Source of the DNA: Piper betle
Taxonomy: Eukaryota > Streptophyta > Magnoliopsida > Piperales > Piperaceae
Length of the DNA stretch: 64,000 nt
Direction of reading: 5' to 3'
NCBI GenBank assembly: GCA_033002965.1
Contig: JAURVB010005903.1
Coordinates: forward strand, 80,405-144,404
Position 1 is the first letter of the stretch; each line of letters starts with the position of its first letter. Below the pieces are notes generated by a model. That model was given only the letters and a program-made list of their open reading frames with translations. It did no database searches and was not told the DNA's origin. A program made the position numbers and the translations under genes. Positions 27,044 to 39,085 of the stretch are shown one piece after another.

Positions 27044-27446
27044 ATATGTTTACTAACACGAGTATATGTTGATATTTACTCGTGTTTACCCGTATATTTA
27101 TATAGTATAAATATATTATTATTTTATGATTTTAGTATTGTTCATCTTTATGTATTTATCAATTATTTAATTATTTATGAGTATATTTTCTTATTTATTT
27201 ATTTATTATTTATTATTATTATGTCTCGATTTTTTGTGCCACATGTTTAGTTATGGTTTGTTAGCATTGTTTTCTTTATTAGGATGTATTAATGATATGA
27301 GCGCACATCACGAACATGCATTATATAGAGTTATCGGTATTTTACTTAGCATTGGGTTTCGATATAGATTACGGAGTTTGAGTTCGCCGTAGATGTGTCG
27401 ATGCACTTGGAGCTTAGACCACAGGTCCGTAGGACTCTCTTTGTCT

Positions 27447-27540
27447 GCTTGACTCTTTGTGTGTTGAGTTTAAACGTGTTTTATACGTAGGATGCTTGAC
27501 TCTTTGTGTGTTGAGTTTAAACGTGTTTTATACGTAGGAT
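27447..27540 (-). repeat. 47-bp tandem duplication beside the LTR 2 hairpin
   Basis: The 47-bp units 27447-27493 and 27494-27540 are identical by eye and end exactly where the hairpin stem begins. Solo LTR 1 has one unit. Confidence 0.85.
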
Positions 27541-27577
27541 GACATCGGCGGTGTTTTATTGCATCCCTCTGATGTCG
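27540..27577 (-). promoter_or_regulatory. LTR hairpin with poly(A)-signal-like loop, copy 2
   Basis: Arms 27540-27551 and 27566-27577 pair with one C-T mismatch and two wobble pairs. The loop at 27552-27565 reads GATGCAATAAAACA on the minus strand (AATAAA present). Confidence 0.7.
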
Positions 27578-28391
27578 GGTCATTTAGCAGTATTTTTTAC
27601 GAATGTTTAATAAAACTACAAGGATGAGATCCCTTGTTGGTTTTCGAACTGAAACTCTAGAAATGTATGATACAAGTCTATTCTCTAAGCCTATTATACA
27701 AATGCGCACAGTTTTACGGATTTCACGAATAAGAGAATGAGTGGTACGGAGATATGTATGGATCGCACTAGTACTCTTTCAAACTCTGAGGTAGCGTAGT
27801 GTATGAGGATACTGCGTAATGCAGCATATTTTTGAAATTTGTGGCGCTAACTTAACTGTTCTTTTTACCACTCGAGTATCGTGGCGGGTGATATAGAAGA
27901 TGTGAGGGCGTATGCGTTGTATGTATAAATATGATTATGAACCGTGCATGCGAGCCGACATTTGCTTAAGTATGTTTACTTACCACCTAGTGTGAGGCAA
28001 TCTTGAAGTTTTATAAGTTTTTGTGGGCAATGGAATACTCATTTGCCAGTTTGTATTAGTTATTTTTCGGATCAGTAACATTCGTTACTGACGTTTTTCA
28101 TATAATATTTGTAGGTCTTGAAATCTTGAGTTGACTTTAGTGGGAGGACAAATAAACGATACACACATTTGAGCTCAGCGCAATTATTTACTTTCTTACT
28201 TTTATTTATATTCGATGTGTTTTGACGTGTATTTAACTAGTGTCTTCCATTCTTATGACACTAAGAAGGTTGTTTCGATATATTTTATCGATTGAGTCAT
28301 ACCGACCGATAGCCTTAAACATAACTCGACTCAATTGCAATCATTTTTGACTCGGTTCTTAAGCGAACCAAAATCAGGGTGTTACACTTTT

Positions 28392-28934
28392 TAATTAAGA
28401 TCCAGCTTGTATCCTCTAATTATTTTTATAATATAGTCCTTATTTCTTATGAATAAAAATAAATTAAATTACAATTTTATCTTATTATTATTTTTATTAT
28501 TTGAAATAAAAAAGCTAAATTATCTGAAATTAAATCTTATTTTAAGTTTAACAACTCTCGACTTATGAAATCAGAAAATTGATTAATACTGATAAATTAA
28601 TAAACAATAATATATTAAGATTTCTAAACATAGATATAATATATAAGATTATAATAAATAAATATCTACTATGATAAATATCAAATAACATAAATAAATA
28701 TTATAAAAAACTTTTTAATTAAAGTGTATTAATTTATGAGTCAATTTAAATTTATGTTAAAATTTAAATCATTTAAAAATAATCAAATATAAAAATAACA
28801 AATAGCTAAAAATCATACTATACCGAGTACTAATAATTTTATTTCTAAAAAAAAAAACCTTAAATACCTTCTCAAAATGCTCCTGCTGGAGCTCATGGAC
28901 CACAGGGCCATATAAATTTCTCTTTGGCGCCTCC
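28392..28934. other. AT-rich spacer before the FTR-like gene
   Basis: Very AT-rich with no recognised element. The last about 80 bp would be promoter and 5' UTR of the next gene (a tataaat at about 28911). Confidence 0.4.
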
Positions 28935-31567
28935 ATGACTCTCCAAGCCTCCACCTTCCACTCCTCCGTTCGGCTGCCCCTGCGCCGCCTGCCCTCCCTT
29001 GTCGTCCGGGCTAAAGGTGCTCTCTTTTTCCTCCCTTGGTACAAGTCTGTTGTAGCAACGTAATTGTCTGTAATTGTGGTTCACGGAAACATAATTTGAT
29101 TGATTGGGATTTTAAGGTTTTGACTGTCTATAATGGTGGCATTACTAGTTTGTTGCGGAAAATTTTTCTGGGTCTTGACTCTTGAGAGATGGTGGCATAG
29201 CTTTGGGGAGGGTTTCCATTGCAAAAATGTGATATTGGACATACCCAACGAGTTTAGAGATTGGGGATGCGGAATCAAATTGATATCAACATCTTACTGA
29301 AGTCACTGACATCTAAATTATCTTTCACATGACCTTCGCAATTGTCAAAACTATTTCATTGGTGAATGTGCTTCAACGGCCTAAATTTGAGACACAGTTT
29401 CACTAAAAGAAATGCTCATTGGCCGTCAATGGTTTGAAAATTTCTGTTTATGTTTACTTGAAGACTTGCTCTAGTGTCTTTAAGTAAAAGGAGAAATGCT
29501 TATTGGATGTCAATGCTTAGAAAGTTTCTGTGAAGAGATATCCATTGTATCAGGCCATCGGCTCGGGCAAACGGCTTCGTGTGGAGAAGAATAGGGCTTC
29601 TTCCACCTGATATTTTCGGTGACATGAATCCTAAACTAGATTGCTCATTTAAAATTCAACTAAATGCTGCATCATTGATTATTTAAAATTCAAATAGCTG
29701 TACATTTTCTTTTTATGTTGATGATTTTCTTAATGATTGTCGTCAAATGAAGTGCAAGAGGTTGCCATATTCTCAGTGTGGACAAGTAACCTTGTGTTGA
29801 GAAGATTGGATGCAAATAGCTTTGATTAGACTTTCTTTCTACGAAATGCTGCAGCATAATGTATATAGTATGATGCTATGATCAGACAATAATAGACTGA
29901 GACAAAAGTTTCGCACCCGTTTTATGTTTTTGGGTTCTTATGGAAGCAGTCTTTTTGACGCATTTGAAGGCATTATTTTGACTTGAAGTAGTCTCTGTTC
30001 CATTGCAGTGGAACCGCCTGATAAGTCGGTTGAAATTATGAGAAAGTTTTCTGAGCAATATGCTCGCAAGTCTGGAGCATACTTTTGTGATGATAAATCT
30101 GTCACAGCAGTGGTTATTAAGGTTTGTTCATCCAACGAGTATGCAGAAAATGATTTGTGCCTTTTTATCTTAGTTGCTGATTTTAAGTTGTTTTTTATTG
30201 ACTTTTGGATGCATGTTACTGAACTTGCTATTTCATAAGATGATTGCCTTTGTTCTGTAAAGTAGGCTTGTAGTGATGATTTACTTTAAGAACACTAAAC
30301 GATGTTGTTGTATTGAGGGTGTACTATTTTCTTTCTATGGTCCATATGCACTAAGAAAACCAAGGCGACTGTCTTTTTACAAGGGTAGTTCCGGAGCATA
30401 AAGTTGACCCCAAAAAACATGCTTGGTTCTCCATTATTATGAAACCTTTCATTTTTTTATTGTCACTGTGCATAGATCATCTCATTTTCCCTCTCTTGAG
30501 GTTTGCATCGAGGGATCAGATCATAAAATCTTGTCTCTTGATTTCTGCATGTGTTTGTGTCACCGAAGCCAATTTCTCTACCTACTCCATCTTAGATAGC
30601 ATAACGTGTAAATGGAGATGTCGCATTGATTAAAAAAAAAAAATTGTCTCACTGATGGGAAAAAATTGTTGTGTAATTATGCTTTTTATACTTTATTATT
30701 ATTATTTCAGTTTAATATTTCTGTTCCAACCAGGGTCATGAGTAAGTTATTCACCTCGTTAATTTTATTCCTTGAACAAGGTTTGGCCGAACTCAAAGGT
30801 TCTTAAGGTGCTCCACTCTGCCCTTGTAGGTAAGTTTTTCATTGTCCATATCCTTTCATAACCACACTTTGGCATATTTTGGTTTTTCGGAAGTATCATT
30901 TATTCTGGTTTCTGAATTACCATTCCTATAAACATTTTTTTTAATAGCTAATTTCATTGTGTTTGTAGGCATTACCGTGATAAAGCTGCTGAGGTGGGGC
31001 AGGGGTTCTGGATCTGCCCATGTGTCCCAATGAGGGAAAGGTCTGTAATGTAGATTGGTTGTAATTTATTATTCATGTTGCTAGATGTCCTTGCCTATGA
31101 ATTATATTCGCATCAAACTGATGGATTTTAGTACCCGTAAACCTATTCATTAATATTTCATTTCTATATGACATCCTTTCTGAGTTCTCTATATGTTATT
31201 TTTCTTGCATAGCTTCAAGTTTGTTTGTATTTGAAACGTCTAACTAAAATTGTTCTCTGCTGATGATGTGAAATTTCCTCTGGCAGAAAGGAGTGCCATT
31301 GCGTGCTTTTTCTCACACTCCGTAAACGATTTTGCAGGCCAAGAACAGGGATCCTACATTTTTCTATCTCCTCATTTCTAGATAAGCAAAAAACTTGGTC
31401 GTCTAAAATCTGTGGCAGTTGTTGAATGGTGATTTTTGCATTACCAGTTGATTTACCATTTTCTTAAAAAGGTGGAAGTGGATGAAAACGGTGTGATCTA
31501 ACTCCCTTTTTGGCTTTGGTAATTGCAGACAATTTCAGTGGAAGAAGTCAAGGAGTCCACTTCAGGT
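28935..31567 (+). pseudogene. FTRC: ferredoxin-thioredoxin reductase catalytic chain, unprocessed pseudogene
   Basis: Intact FTRC is a plastid 4Fe-4S disulfide reductase that passes electrons from ferredoxin to thioredoxins. Exons seen: 28935-29016 (transit peptide, MTLQASTFHSSV start), 30009-30121 (EPPDKSVEIMRKF and AYFCDDKSVT, with the active-site Cys), about 30780-30829 (GAPLCPC), 30969-31040 (GQGFWICPCVPMRER), 31287-about 31345 (KECHC, then NDFAGQEQ in another frame) and 31529-about 31567 (TISVEEVKEST). Introns are retained, so it is not a retrocopy. Lesions: TAA at 30804-30806 inside the conserved third exon; the AG there one base late for the frame; a frame break and stop in exon five; no stop at the usual C-terminus. 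Several independent lesions favour a true pseudogene over sequence error. Confidence 0.85.
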
Positions 31568-32281
31568 CTCTTAACTGTCAGAGCCTTGTCACTAAATACG
31601 AATGCAGCTCGTTCCACAGATATTATGTTCCCTTTGTATAACGTAAAATGATTATGAGCATCCGGTAGAGAGCTTCTGTAACGATAGTTCAGTATCATGA
31701 GATGGGTAGAAATTACTTCAACATCTTAAAAAGGTTTGCTGCTTTTGCATATCTATTACAAATGGATCCATGGAGGGATCTGTTCATTTTCTTTACAGCA
31801 TGCACAACACTGAGGAGCAGTGAGTCTGCTTTTAGGCTCTGTTGCTTGACCAAGTGATGGGAAGTTCATCTAAATGCAAACAGGTTTATCAATTTGTACG
31901 TTTTAAACATACGACACCGAACACGACCACCCATATTTCAATTCGGGAGCCCGTAAGAAATCACGTAGGATATAACGTCATGATAAAATCGACTCCTTTC
32001 CTTATAATTTCACCCCCCTTTCTAACACATCCCAGCTCGGTTCGAGGCCGCCCTTCCCGTCGTTCGACTTCCGGCCATTGCCGGCGGTGCTTCCTATCTC
32101 CCATTTCAATCTCCCAAACCTAAAAAAGAATTTTTTTTGGGATTCAATTTTCGACTTTGTTTTTGTTGTTTGAATCAATGGATCCGCTCTCCATTTTTTG
32201 CAATTTTATTTTATTTTGTTTATTTATTTTTTTCCAGAGTTTTCGTGGCGGTCTTGTGTGGATCTCTGGTTTCCCGGTGCC
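31568..32281. other. intergenic and 5' region of the SAM-domain gene
   Basis: 31568-31980 is non-coding spacer. 32030-32110 is CT- and GC-rich like a 5' UTR. A T-rich stretch ending in ttttttccag at 32228-32237 could be a 5' UTR intron just before the ATG at 32282. Confidence 0.4.
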
Positions 32282-35200
32282 ATGTCGGGGCCCCGGGTCA
32301 CGATCACCCTGGGCCGGAGCGGGCAGGTGGTGTTTTGCACTTCTCTTCACATTTTTTGTTTTGTTGTTTGGTGTTTGATTATTTAGGGTGATATAAGCTA
32401 GCGCTTTGCATGTTGTGGGTTTGCGGGGTGGGGTGGAGTGGGATCGAAGTGCTTAGTGTTTATCTCTCTTTTTTTTTTTCTTTTGCATGTTGTTGAAGTG
32501 GTTAGTGTTATGTTATGCTGATTTTGCAGGTTTTAGTTTAAATTTTGATGTGAAATTGAAGGGGTGACTTTTTTGAAATTCTGTGGAATTTGATTGTTTT
32601 GAGGAGTGGACGTGATGCACTAGCTACTTTTACATAGACAACATGGCATGCGCATGTGGAATTTTTATTTTATTTTATTTTTTATTTTAAGTTTTAGTAT
32701 CAGGTGCCTTCAAATTGGACGGGTCTTTTAATAAAGAGAGTTTAAATTGAAGGTGCATGCAATTTTTCTGCTGATTTTAGTATGAGGACGGCAAGCTGGC
32801 GTTGTGCATGTTTTATTTGATCTTTTATTCGTGGATAATGGTGTTGATTATGTTGATAAGCTGCCATTTTGCGTATATTAACTTAAATTGCAGAGTGCGG
32901 TTGAAATAATGATTTTTTTTTTGAAATTTGAGCAATGTTCTTATGCTTTTATGTTATTAAGATAAGCTAGTGTTTTGCATTATTTATTAATCGGGGATTG
33001 AGGTCAGGTTATCTGGAATGATTTGGACTTCCATGATTTTAGTTCAGATATAGTTTACAATCATGTGGAATGGCACAACAAGATTTATGTCCCTAAACCT
33101 AACCGAGATTAGGTGGAAGGGGAAGAAGTAGATTTAATCAGAGACTGAGATTGGAGTTCTGAATTTTCTGAAATTTAATTGTGTGGAGCTTGGTTTGAGG
33201 AGTGAATATGATGTACTATGCTGGTTTTACATAAACATTGCTTGCAGAGATTACTCAATCTTTTAATATTTCATTATTTGTCTGGGTGTTCCATAGATTT
33301 TTTTGAAATGTTGGCATGTTTTGTAGTTCATTTTGATCTGATAATCGTACTGCTCATTTTGATCTTATGATGACAAGTTTGCATTTTGTGTGTTTGAATT
33401 TAACCGTAGAGTGATATCAAAGTGGTGATTTTTTTAGAGTTTTATAATATTTGATTGTGAGCGGATGTAGTTTTGAGGAGTTAATATGCTATAGTAGCTT
33501 GTTTTACATAAGCATTGCGTTCACATATCATTTTTTAGCTCTACTCTTGGTTCCTTCAAATGAGATTATTTTTTTGTTGAAGAGCGTTTGGTAACTCAAG
33601 TAGCTTGTGTTATTGTGTTCGTGCAAGTGCAGGTCGTGAAAAAGGGGTCATCTATGGCTGATGGGTCTGATTATGTGCCTTCATCAGGCAGTAAGAGACC
33701 TGTGAGAGAAAGATTGGGGGCTAATGTTGATCATCCAAGCAATAAGCGGTATGGCTTGTAGTTTGGTTAAGATCTTTGTAATAATATCTGTTGGTTTTGT
33801 GTGACCTGAGCTATTTCTTCATTATAGGTAGAAGTATTTGATGATCTCCTATATATTGTAACTTGATTGTTGTTATAGTTCTATAATCCTGCTAATATAA
33901 GTTTTGATGTCCCTTTCTCCAATGTGTAGCTTAAGAGTAGAAAATGGTGGTCGGAGATTACATGGCCATGACACGAAGGCATATAATTCTGGTATCTATA
34001 TAAAATATGAGTTTGGTTACTCAATTTATGAAACACTTTTGTCTTTTATCACTTGACCATTCTTGCGTTCAAGAACATTTTGGGGAGAATTTACCTTGCT
34101 AATGTTAATTGAATGAAAATAGAATGTGTTATGTATTTTTCTAGGTTGATTACATGTTCTTTCTACTAATGTTGGCTTCCTTCACAATAGGAGATATCCG
34201 TCGAGATGACTTGCGATATAAACTCATGCATAAAAGCTTGTCTTATAAACAAATTTCTGACGTTGAACGACCTGACCCTGATCTCCGAGAGAAACTTTTA
34301 AGAACAATTCAGCCTTCTATGAGATACACTAGAGCTCATGAGTATCCTCAAGAGTCTAAATTCACCAGCATTTCTAGAAGGATTCCTCCAACCAGAAGTG
34401 CAGATGATTTGCTTCATTTGGGATCAAGGCAGGCTTATTCTTCCCGAGGAATTCATGGTTTTAGGCATAGATCACCTGGTAGGATTTTGAGGTCTTCTCG
34501 AGGAGCAATCTCTCCTCCAATAAGTAAACATGAAATGAGAACTAAGTCTGCCCTGGCACATGTTGTCTCTCCTACACCATCAAACTCTAGTGCTATGATG
34601 AGAAGCAACATGGATGTTTCCAGGGGAACAACTTTTATGACAAGATCCGTTGTACCTGTTGAATCCGAGAAACTTAGGATGGGGGTTGTTCCTACATCCA
34701 TTGGGGTTGTAAATAGAACTTTTAATTCTGGGAAGGTACTTCATACTCTGTCTACATTTTGCTTACTCAGAATCATCATGTTACTGGCAAATTGACATCA
34801 TTTAACTTTCAGCATTTTTATATGAGTGTTTTTATACTATTAAATTAATTTCATTCATCCAAATGTAGGATATTCATCTCTAAATGTTAGATTATGCCTC
34901 TGGATGATGTAATTAAATGCCATTCTTCTTTTTTTATGTACTTACTGAAATTTGTTAATTGCCTTGCTTTCACTTTCATTTAAAGGAAGATGTTTACTAT
35001 TTTGAGTTTTCTTTGACAAAATGATTGAATTTTTGTGGAGCTCTCCCATCTTCAGGTTTCTTATTCATTTGAGGATTATTTTTTTAATTTTTTTCTTACA
35101 TTCATGAGATATATGTCATTGATGATGCACAATCTAGAATCCATTTACTGAATTTTTAACTTGACTGTACATTATGAGGTTGTTATTCTCAGATTTCTTA

Positions 35201-36626
35201 AAATATTAAGTTTTTTTTTTTAATGGAGGCAGTGAGGTTGGTAGGCTAGAAGCTTTTCTAGTTCTAGTGATTAGTCTTTGTTCTTGTTAGGTCCAAAATG
35301 TTTTTGACGATTCATTTTGTACATAGAAATTAAAATACCCTTCCCTTTTTATGTCATCTGCTAGCAGGCCGAGGAACCAATTAATGTTCCAACTTTGCTC
35401 CAGTCACTGGGTTTAGGCAAATATGCTATTCTTTTTCAGGCAGAGGAGGTATTTCTATACCATTGTAGTTTAATTATAAGCTTGCATCAACTTTTTGTTT
35501 TCAATAGAAGAAAATTTCGCCTTCATAAAGCATTACATATGGAAAACGTTTGTGGATAGATTCAATGCCGCATGTCCAACAAGGGCTACTCTATTACCCA
35601 GAATTGGTCATGTAAAAATATTAGTTTTTGTGGTTGTGACTGTATGAGATGAGATATTTAGCATTTTGCATGCTGATAGATAGAATGATTTGAATGAATG
35701 ATACTTTCCATGAACATGGTTTTGTTTTGTAAGGTCATCTCTTACTTGACAGCATTTAAGCACACAAATTTTCAGACTATGTTATTTTCCCTTTTTGAAT
35801 GCATTATTTCTATGGTGAAGGACAATTTATATCTGATTTTCTGCCCCATCTTATCAACTCTATACATGCAAATTTTATTGTTGATGATAATGTATCAGCC
35901 CCATGGTTTCAGTGAATAATTTGCAGTTTTTGGCAGTTGTTGATTGGTTGGGTATTTAATTTCATGGATGCTACATGTTTTAGTTGATTATTGTTCATTC
36001 ATGTGTAAATTGTTGGATCTTCCATTCTAAGCTGGTATAATATCAGTACGTGGTGTTCAGGTTGACATGACTGCCTTGAGACAAATGGGAGACAATGACC
36101 TCAAAGAACTAGGAATTCCCATGGTAAGGAAACTCTTGTTTTTGTGGTAATTCTTTTGTATGTAAGGCTCAGTTTTTTGTAGATTTCCCGAAGGATCTCT
36201 TCACGATTAAGTTGTAGCTACTGTAATAGTGTGAAACCTTCCTTTCTGTGGTTGAAGTTAATGGTTGTTGGAACATGACTTGCCAATGAATATTCCTGCG
36301 CAACATGTCATCTTTGATATGAGAGTCACTGGATGTAGTTTGTTGTTTGTGCATACTTTCCTTCTCATAAGATGGACCTAGTTTCTCATGGGTCCCTATT
36401 TTTGAGTGATATTATTGATATTTGGTAGCTTGCTATCTTGAGTCTGTTGACTGTTCCTTTCATGTGGATGGTTAACTTTGGCATTTTTTTGACGGAAAGC
36501 ATGTTAGTGTTAAGTTCATCAGTGATTGTTGTTTGTGTGCTATCTTACGCTAGTGTTTGGGTTGCAGGGGCCTAGGAAAAAATACTCCTTGCTGTTATGC
36601 GTCGAGCAAGACAACGACAAGTTTAA
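32282..36626 (+). CDS. SAM-domain protein (At3g07760/At5g48680-like), 7 exons, frameshift in last exon
   Basis: Exons: 32282-32326, 33633-33748, 33930-33991, 34191-34735, 35368-35448, 36061-36123, 36568-36626. All borders are GT-AG and phases join, giving about 323 residues. The N-terminus MSGPRVTITLGRSGQVVK is the signature of a small plant SAM-protein family. The long fourth exon is Ser/Arg/Pro-rich and disordered (RSADDLLHLGSRQ, RSSRGAISPP). The C-terminal sterile alpha motif runs from LLQSLGLGKYAILFQAEE through LKELGIPMGPRKK; SAM domains mediate protein or RNA binding. In the last exon the A-run 36577-36582 has six bases where frame needs seven; restored, it ends at TAA 36624-36626. As written the tail is out of frame and extends past 36626. 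Function in the plant is unknown to me. Confidence 0.88.
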
Positions 36627-37148
36627 AACAGGTACGTTCAATTCAACTAGTTCTTTTATTGTTTTTTTCTCCCCTTGAAATTTCTTTTTCTTGAGGGTCT
36701 CCAACTCGCCAAAGCAGGGTAAAACTCTCCCATCTCCACAGTAGCTCATTTGATGGATTGATGTGGCGGATGGTTTGTCTCCTCCATTACAGCCCTGACT
36801 TGCAGCATGACTAATCCGTCGGCACCTTGGACAGGTCTGCTTGGTTCGCTCATGATAGTCATAACAATAGAGAGTTTGTTTGGTGAAACTCTCATCCCCC
36901 AAATTATGGCCACTCGGTCTGCATCTTTTAGTAGAAACTCGTCAGTTATGTGTATAAGGTTGATGACATTTCTTCTAACCCACATGTGTAAGTCTTATGG
37001 TTACATATTAGAGGTATGATACTCCACAAAATTCATTACTAGATTGCAAATATCGACATGATATTTTGGCACTTGGGCTTGATCTTGTTGGAAGGATTGC
37101 AACTCCTAGATTTCAGGTGACGAGCCAAGATGGCCTCCCCTCTCCTTC
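36627..37148. other. spacer with uncertain zinc-finger remnant
   Basis: Minus-strand translation of 36746-36902 contains a Cys/His-spaced stretch (YHERTKQTCPRC) that might be a decayed continuation of the AN1 gene to its right. I cannot align it convincingly. Nothing else is recognised. Confidence 0.25.
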
Positions 37149-37490
37149 CTAAACTCTCGTAGACGCAGCGGACTCTCTGCATATCACCACCTTGCGGTTG
37201 TTAGGATTGGCCTTGTTGCAGCCATATGTTTTGTATGATCTGTGCTCCAGACAAAACGGCTTCACAGATTGAAACCCCGAAAAAGATATCAGAAAGTGAA
37301 TTTGTTTGATACATGATACATGGTTATTGGAAAAAATGATCTTGGGACGTGTGAGGTATACCTGTAGACACCCATCGCATGTGAAGGGAAGAAAATCGAG
37401 TTGGTGGCAAGATGGTTCTTGGCAGTGCCGACCCATCTGATCTTGATTGTCTCTTCGTTTCCTTCTTGGCGTAGAAGCGGTGGGTGTCAT
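37149..37490 (-). pseudogene. AN1-type zinc-finger (stress-associated protein) fragment
   Basis: The open frame of 113 residues has two parts of an AN1 domain of SAP11/12/13 type: GRHCQEPSCHQLDFLPFTCD followed by GC near residues 20-41, and FCLEHRSYKTYGC with NRKVV about 35 residues later. Between them lies an in-frame insert that starts like a donor (CAG then GTATAC) and could be a retained intron. In the second half a zinc-ligand His of the usual HRSYKxHxC is Tyr, the following Cys motif is lost (VICRESAAS), and the frame ends early at 37149. Family proteins run to about 160-190 residues. Probably a decayed fragment. Confidence 0.65.
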
Positions 37491-38052
37491 TGCGGATCAT
37501 TGGGGAACCGGTGACATCTAACACAATATGGACGTTTCATTCTTCGCCCCTGTGCATAGGCATTTGGACTGTGTCTGGAACTTCCTCGCGGGAACGAGTT
37601 TCCATGGCCGTTATTCCTGTTTATTTACCACATGAGATGATTAAACAAAAACAATAATCAACCTCCCGGCATTAAAAATGCTGTTTTCTTTGCATTTTAT
37701 CCTTGATTGTGTTGTAGTTGGTTATGACCTCACAAAAATTTTAGGGGCCTAAAAAACTTTCTTCATTTGAAATTATTATTATTATTATTTATTAGAAAAA
37801 TATTTGAAAATATTTCTACCTAAATTAAGAATTTTAAAATATTAATAAGTGTTAATATATTTATAATTACACTAATCAAATTAAAGTTTTTTACTTAATA
37901 ATGCATACCTACTTTAAATTATTTATTTTTTATCTATTGTTATTTATTATTAAGAAAAAAACTTTGGGTATGCTCTTGTTCGAATTAAAAATCTTTAAAA
38001 AATAAATTCCAATTAATTAATAATTTTTTTACTTTTTAAAGTTAAAATCATG

Positions 38053-38089
<37 letters not shown>

Positions 38090-38261
38090 GTTTCAAGGAG
38101 TAATTATATCTTCCTAGAAATGAAATCATTAACCCAAAAATCATTGATGTTCTCACACTTTTACTGCACACCATAATTGTCTTTGAGATTAGTTTAATCC
38201 AAGTTTGGTTCGGTTGAATTTGTTAATTTGCAAAAGGTTAATTTTTTTGCAGTTTATAGCA

Positions 38262-39085
38262 TGGTTGCAAAAATTAGAATCGGTTTTTGAGTGAGTCAGA
38301 ATCGAAATTGGAATTGGTTTAAATCGGACAGGAATTGGTTCAGTTGAATCGACCTAAATCGGTCACATACAAAAATTTTAACTTAGTCAAAATTAGTAGG
38401 TTATTAGTATAGAATATGTCATTCTGATGTAATTTTTCATATTATAATGTGTATTATATTTTATGATATTTTTTGGATTTTTTTAAAATTATTTGGAGTT
38501 AGTTATTATTTTTGACTTCAGTCACAGTCAAGTCAATTTTTAATTACGAAAATGCTACTTATATTTCATCCCTTATTCTCCCCCGCCGTCACCCATGTAC
38601 CCTCCCCCCGATCGCTGCCTCCGCCTAGCCGCCTTGTGACCCCGTCGATCCCCCCTTGCCCCCTGTCTCGCCCCGTCGCTGCCCCCATCACCCTATTGCC
38701 CAGTTGCCCCCCTCTTGGCCTCCCGCCTTGCCTCGTCGCCCCGAAGCCACCCTCACAGCCCTATTGCCCTGTAATCACACCCTCGTCCTGCCCTGCCCCA
38801 CCACCACTCACCCTAGCCTCCCTTGCCGCTCGGCCTTGCCACCCCGTCCCCCACCACCGTTGACCCCTAGCCCCCCCCCCTCCCTCCCCCCGGTCGCCCG
38901 TCACCGCCCTCGCCGCCTCCCCGCCACTTGCCCAAATCGGGTAAAATAGGCTTAAATTGCCTAATTTGTGGACCGATTCGATCCTAGTCGATTCATGTAG
39001 TTTTTTAAATTGGATCGCTGCCGATCCGATTTAAATAGGCTGATTCCGAATAGAATCGGCTGATTTATGTATCACTAGTTTATAG
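38262..39085. repeat. short dispersed repeat, copy 1 (C-rich insert)
   Basis: It begins gttgcaaaaattagaatcgg and ends with ccgatttaaataggctgatt followed by agaatcggctgatt. The two ends share aatcgg/ccgatt motifs in inverted sense. The same ends occur at 40753-41168. The middle (38570-38930) is C-rich and absent from the second copy. Probably a non-autonomous DNA element; class unknown. Confidence 0.45.

Larger units (their letters stand above)
22218..28386 (-). mobile_element. solo LTR 2 (reverse copy), interrupted by a nested LTR
   Basis: It starts TGTAAAAGC and ends GGTGTTACA, with a perfect 5-bp target duplication CTTTT at 22213-22217 and 28387-28391. Outside the nested insertion it runs parallel to solo LTR 1 (same blocks: ggattttcaggg, attgtgccccgtggg, the GC-rich stretch at 25880-26500, the AT-rich stretch at 26650-27240, the hairpin at 27540). 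A (TA)n run lies at 27006-27041 and a 47-bp tandem duplication at 27447-27540. No gag or pol is seen. Confidence 0.85.

Noticed and set aside
26677..27250. Ile/Tyr/Leu-rich frames
   Set aside because: Translation of TTAT/TATT-rich and (TA)n DNA inside LTR 2.
38552..38949. Proline-rich frames in the C-rich block
   Set aside because: Compositional; no start context, splice structure or family match.
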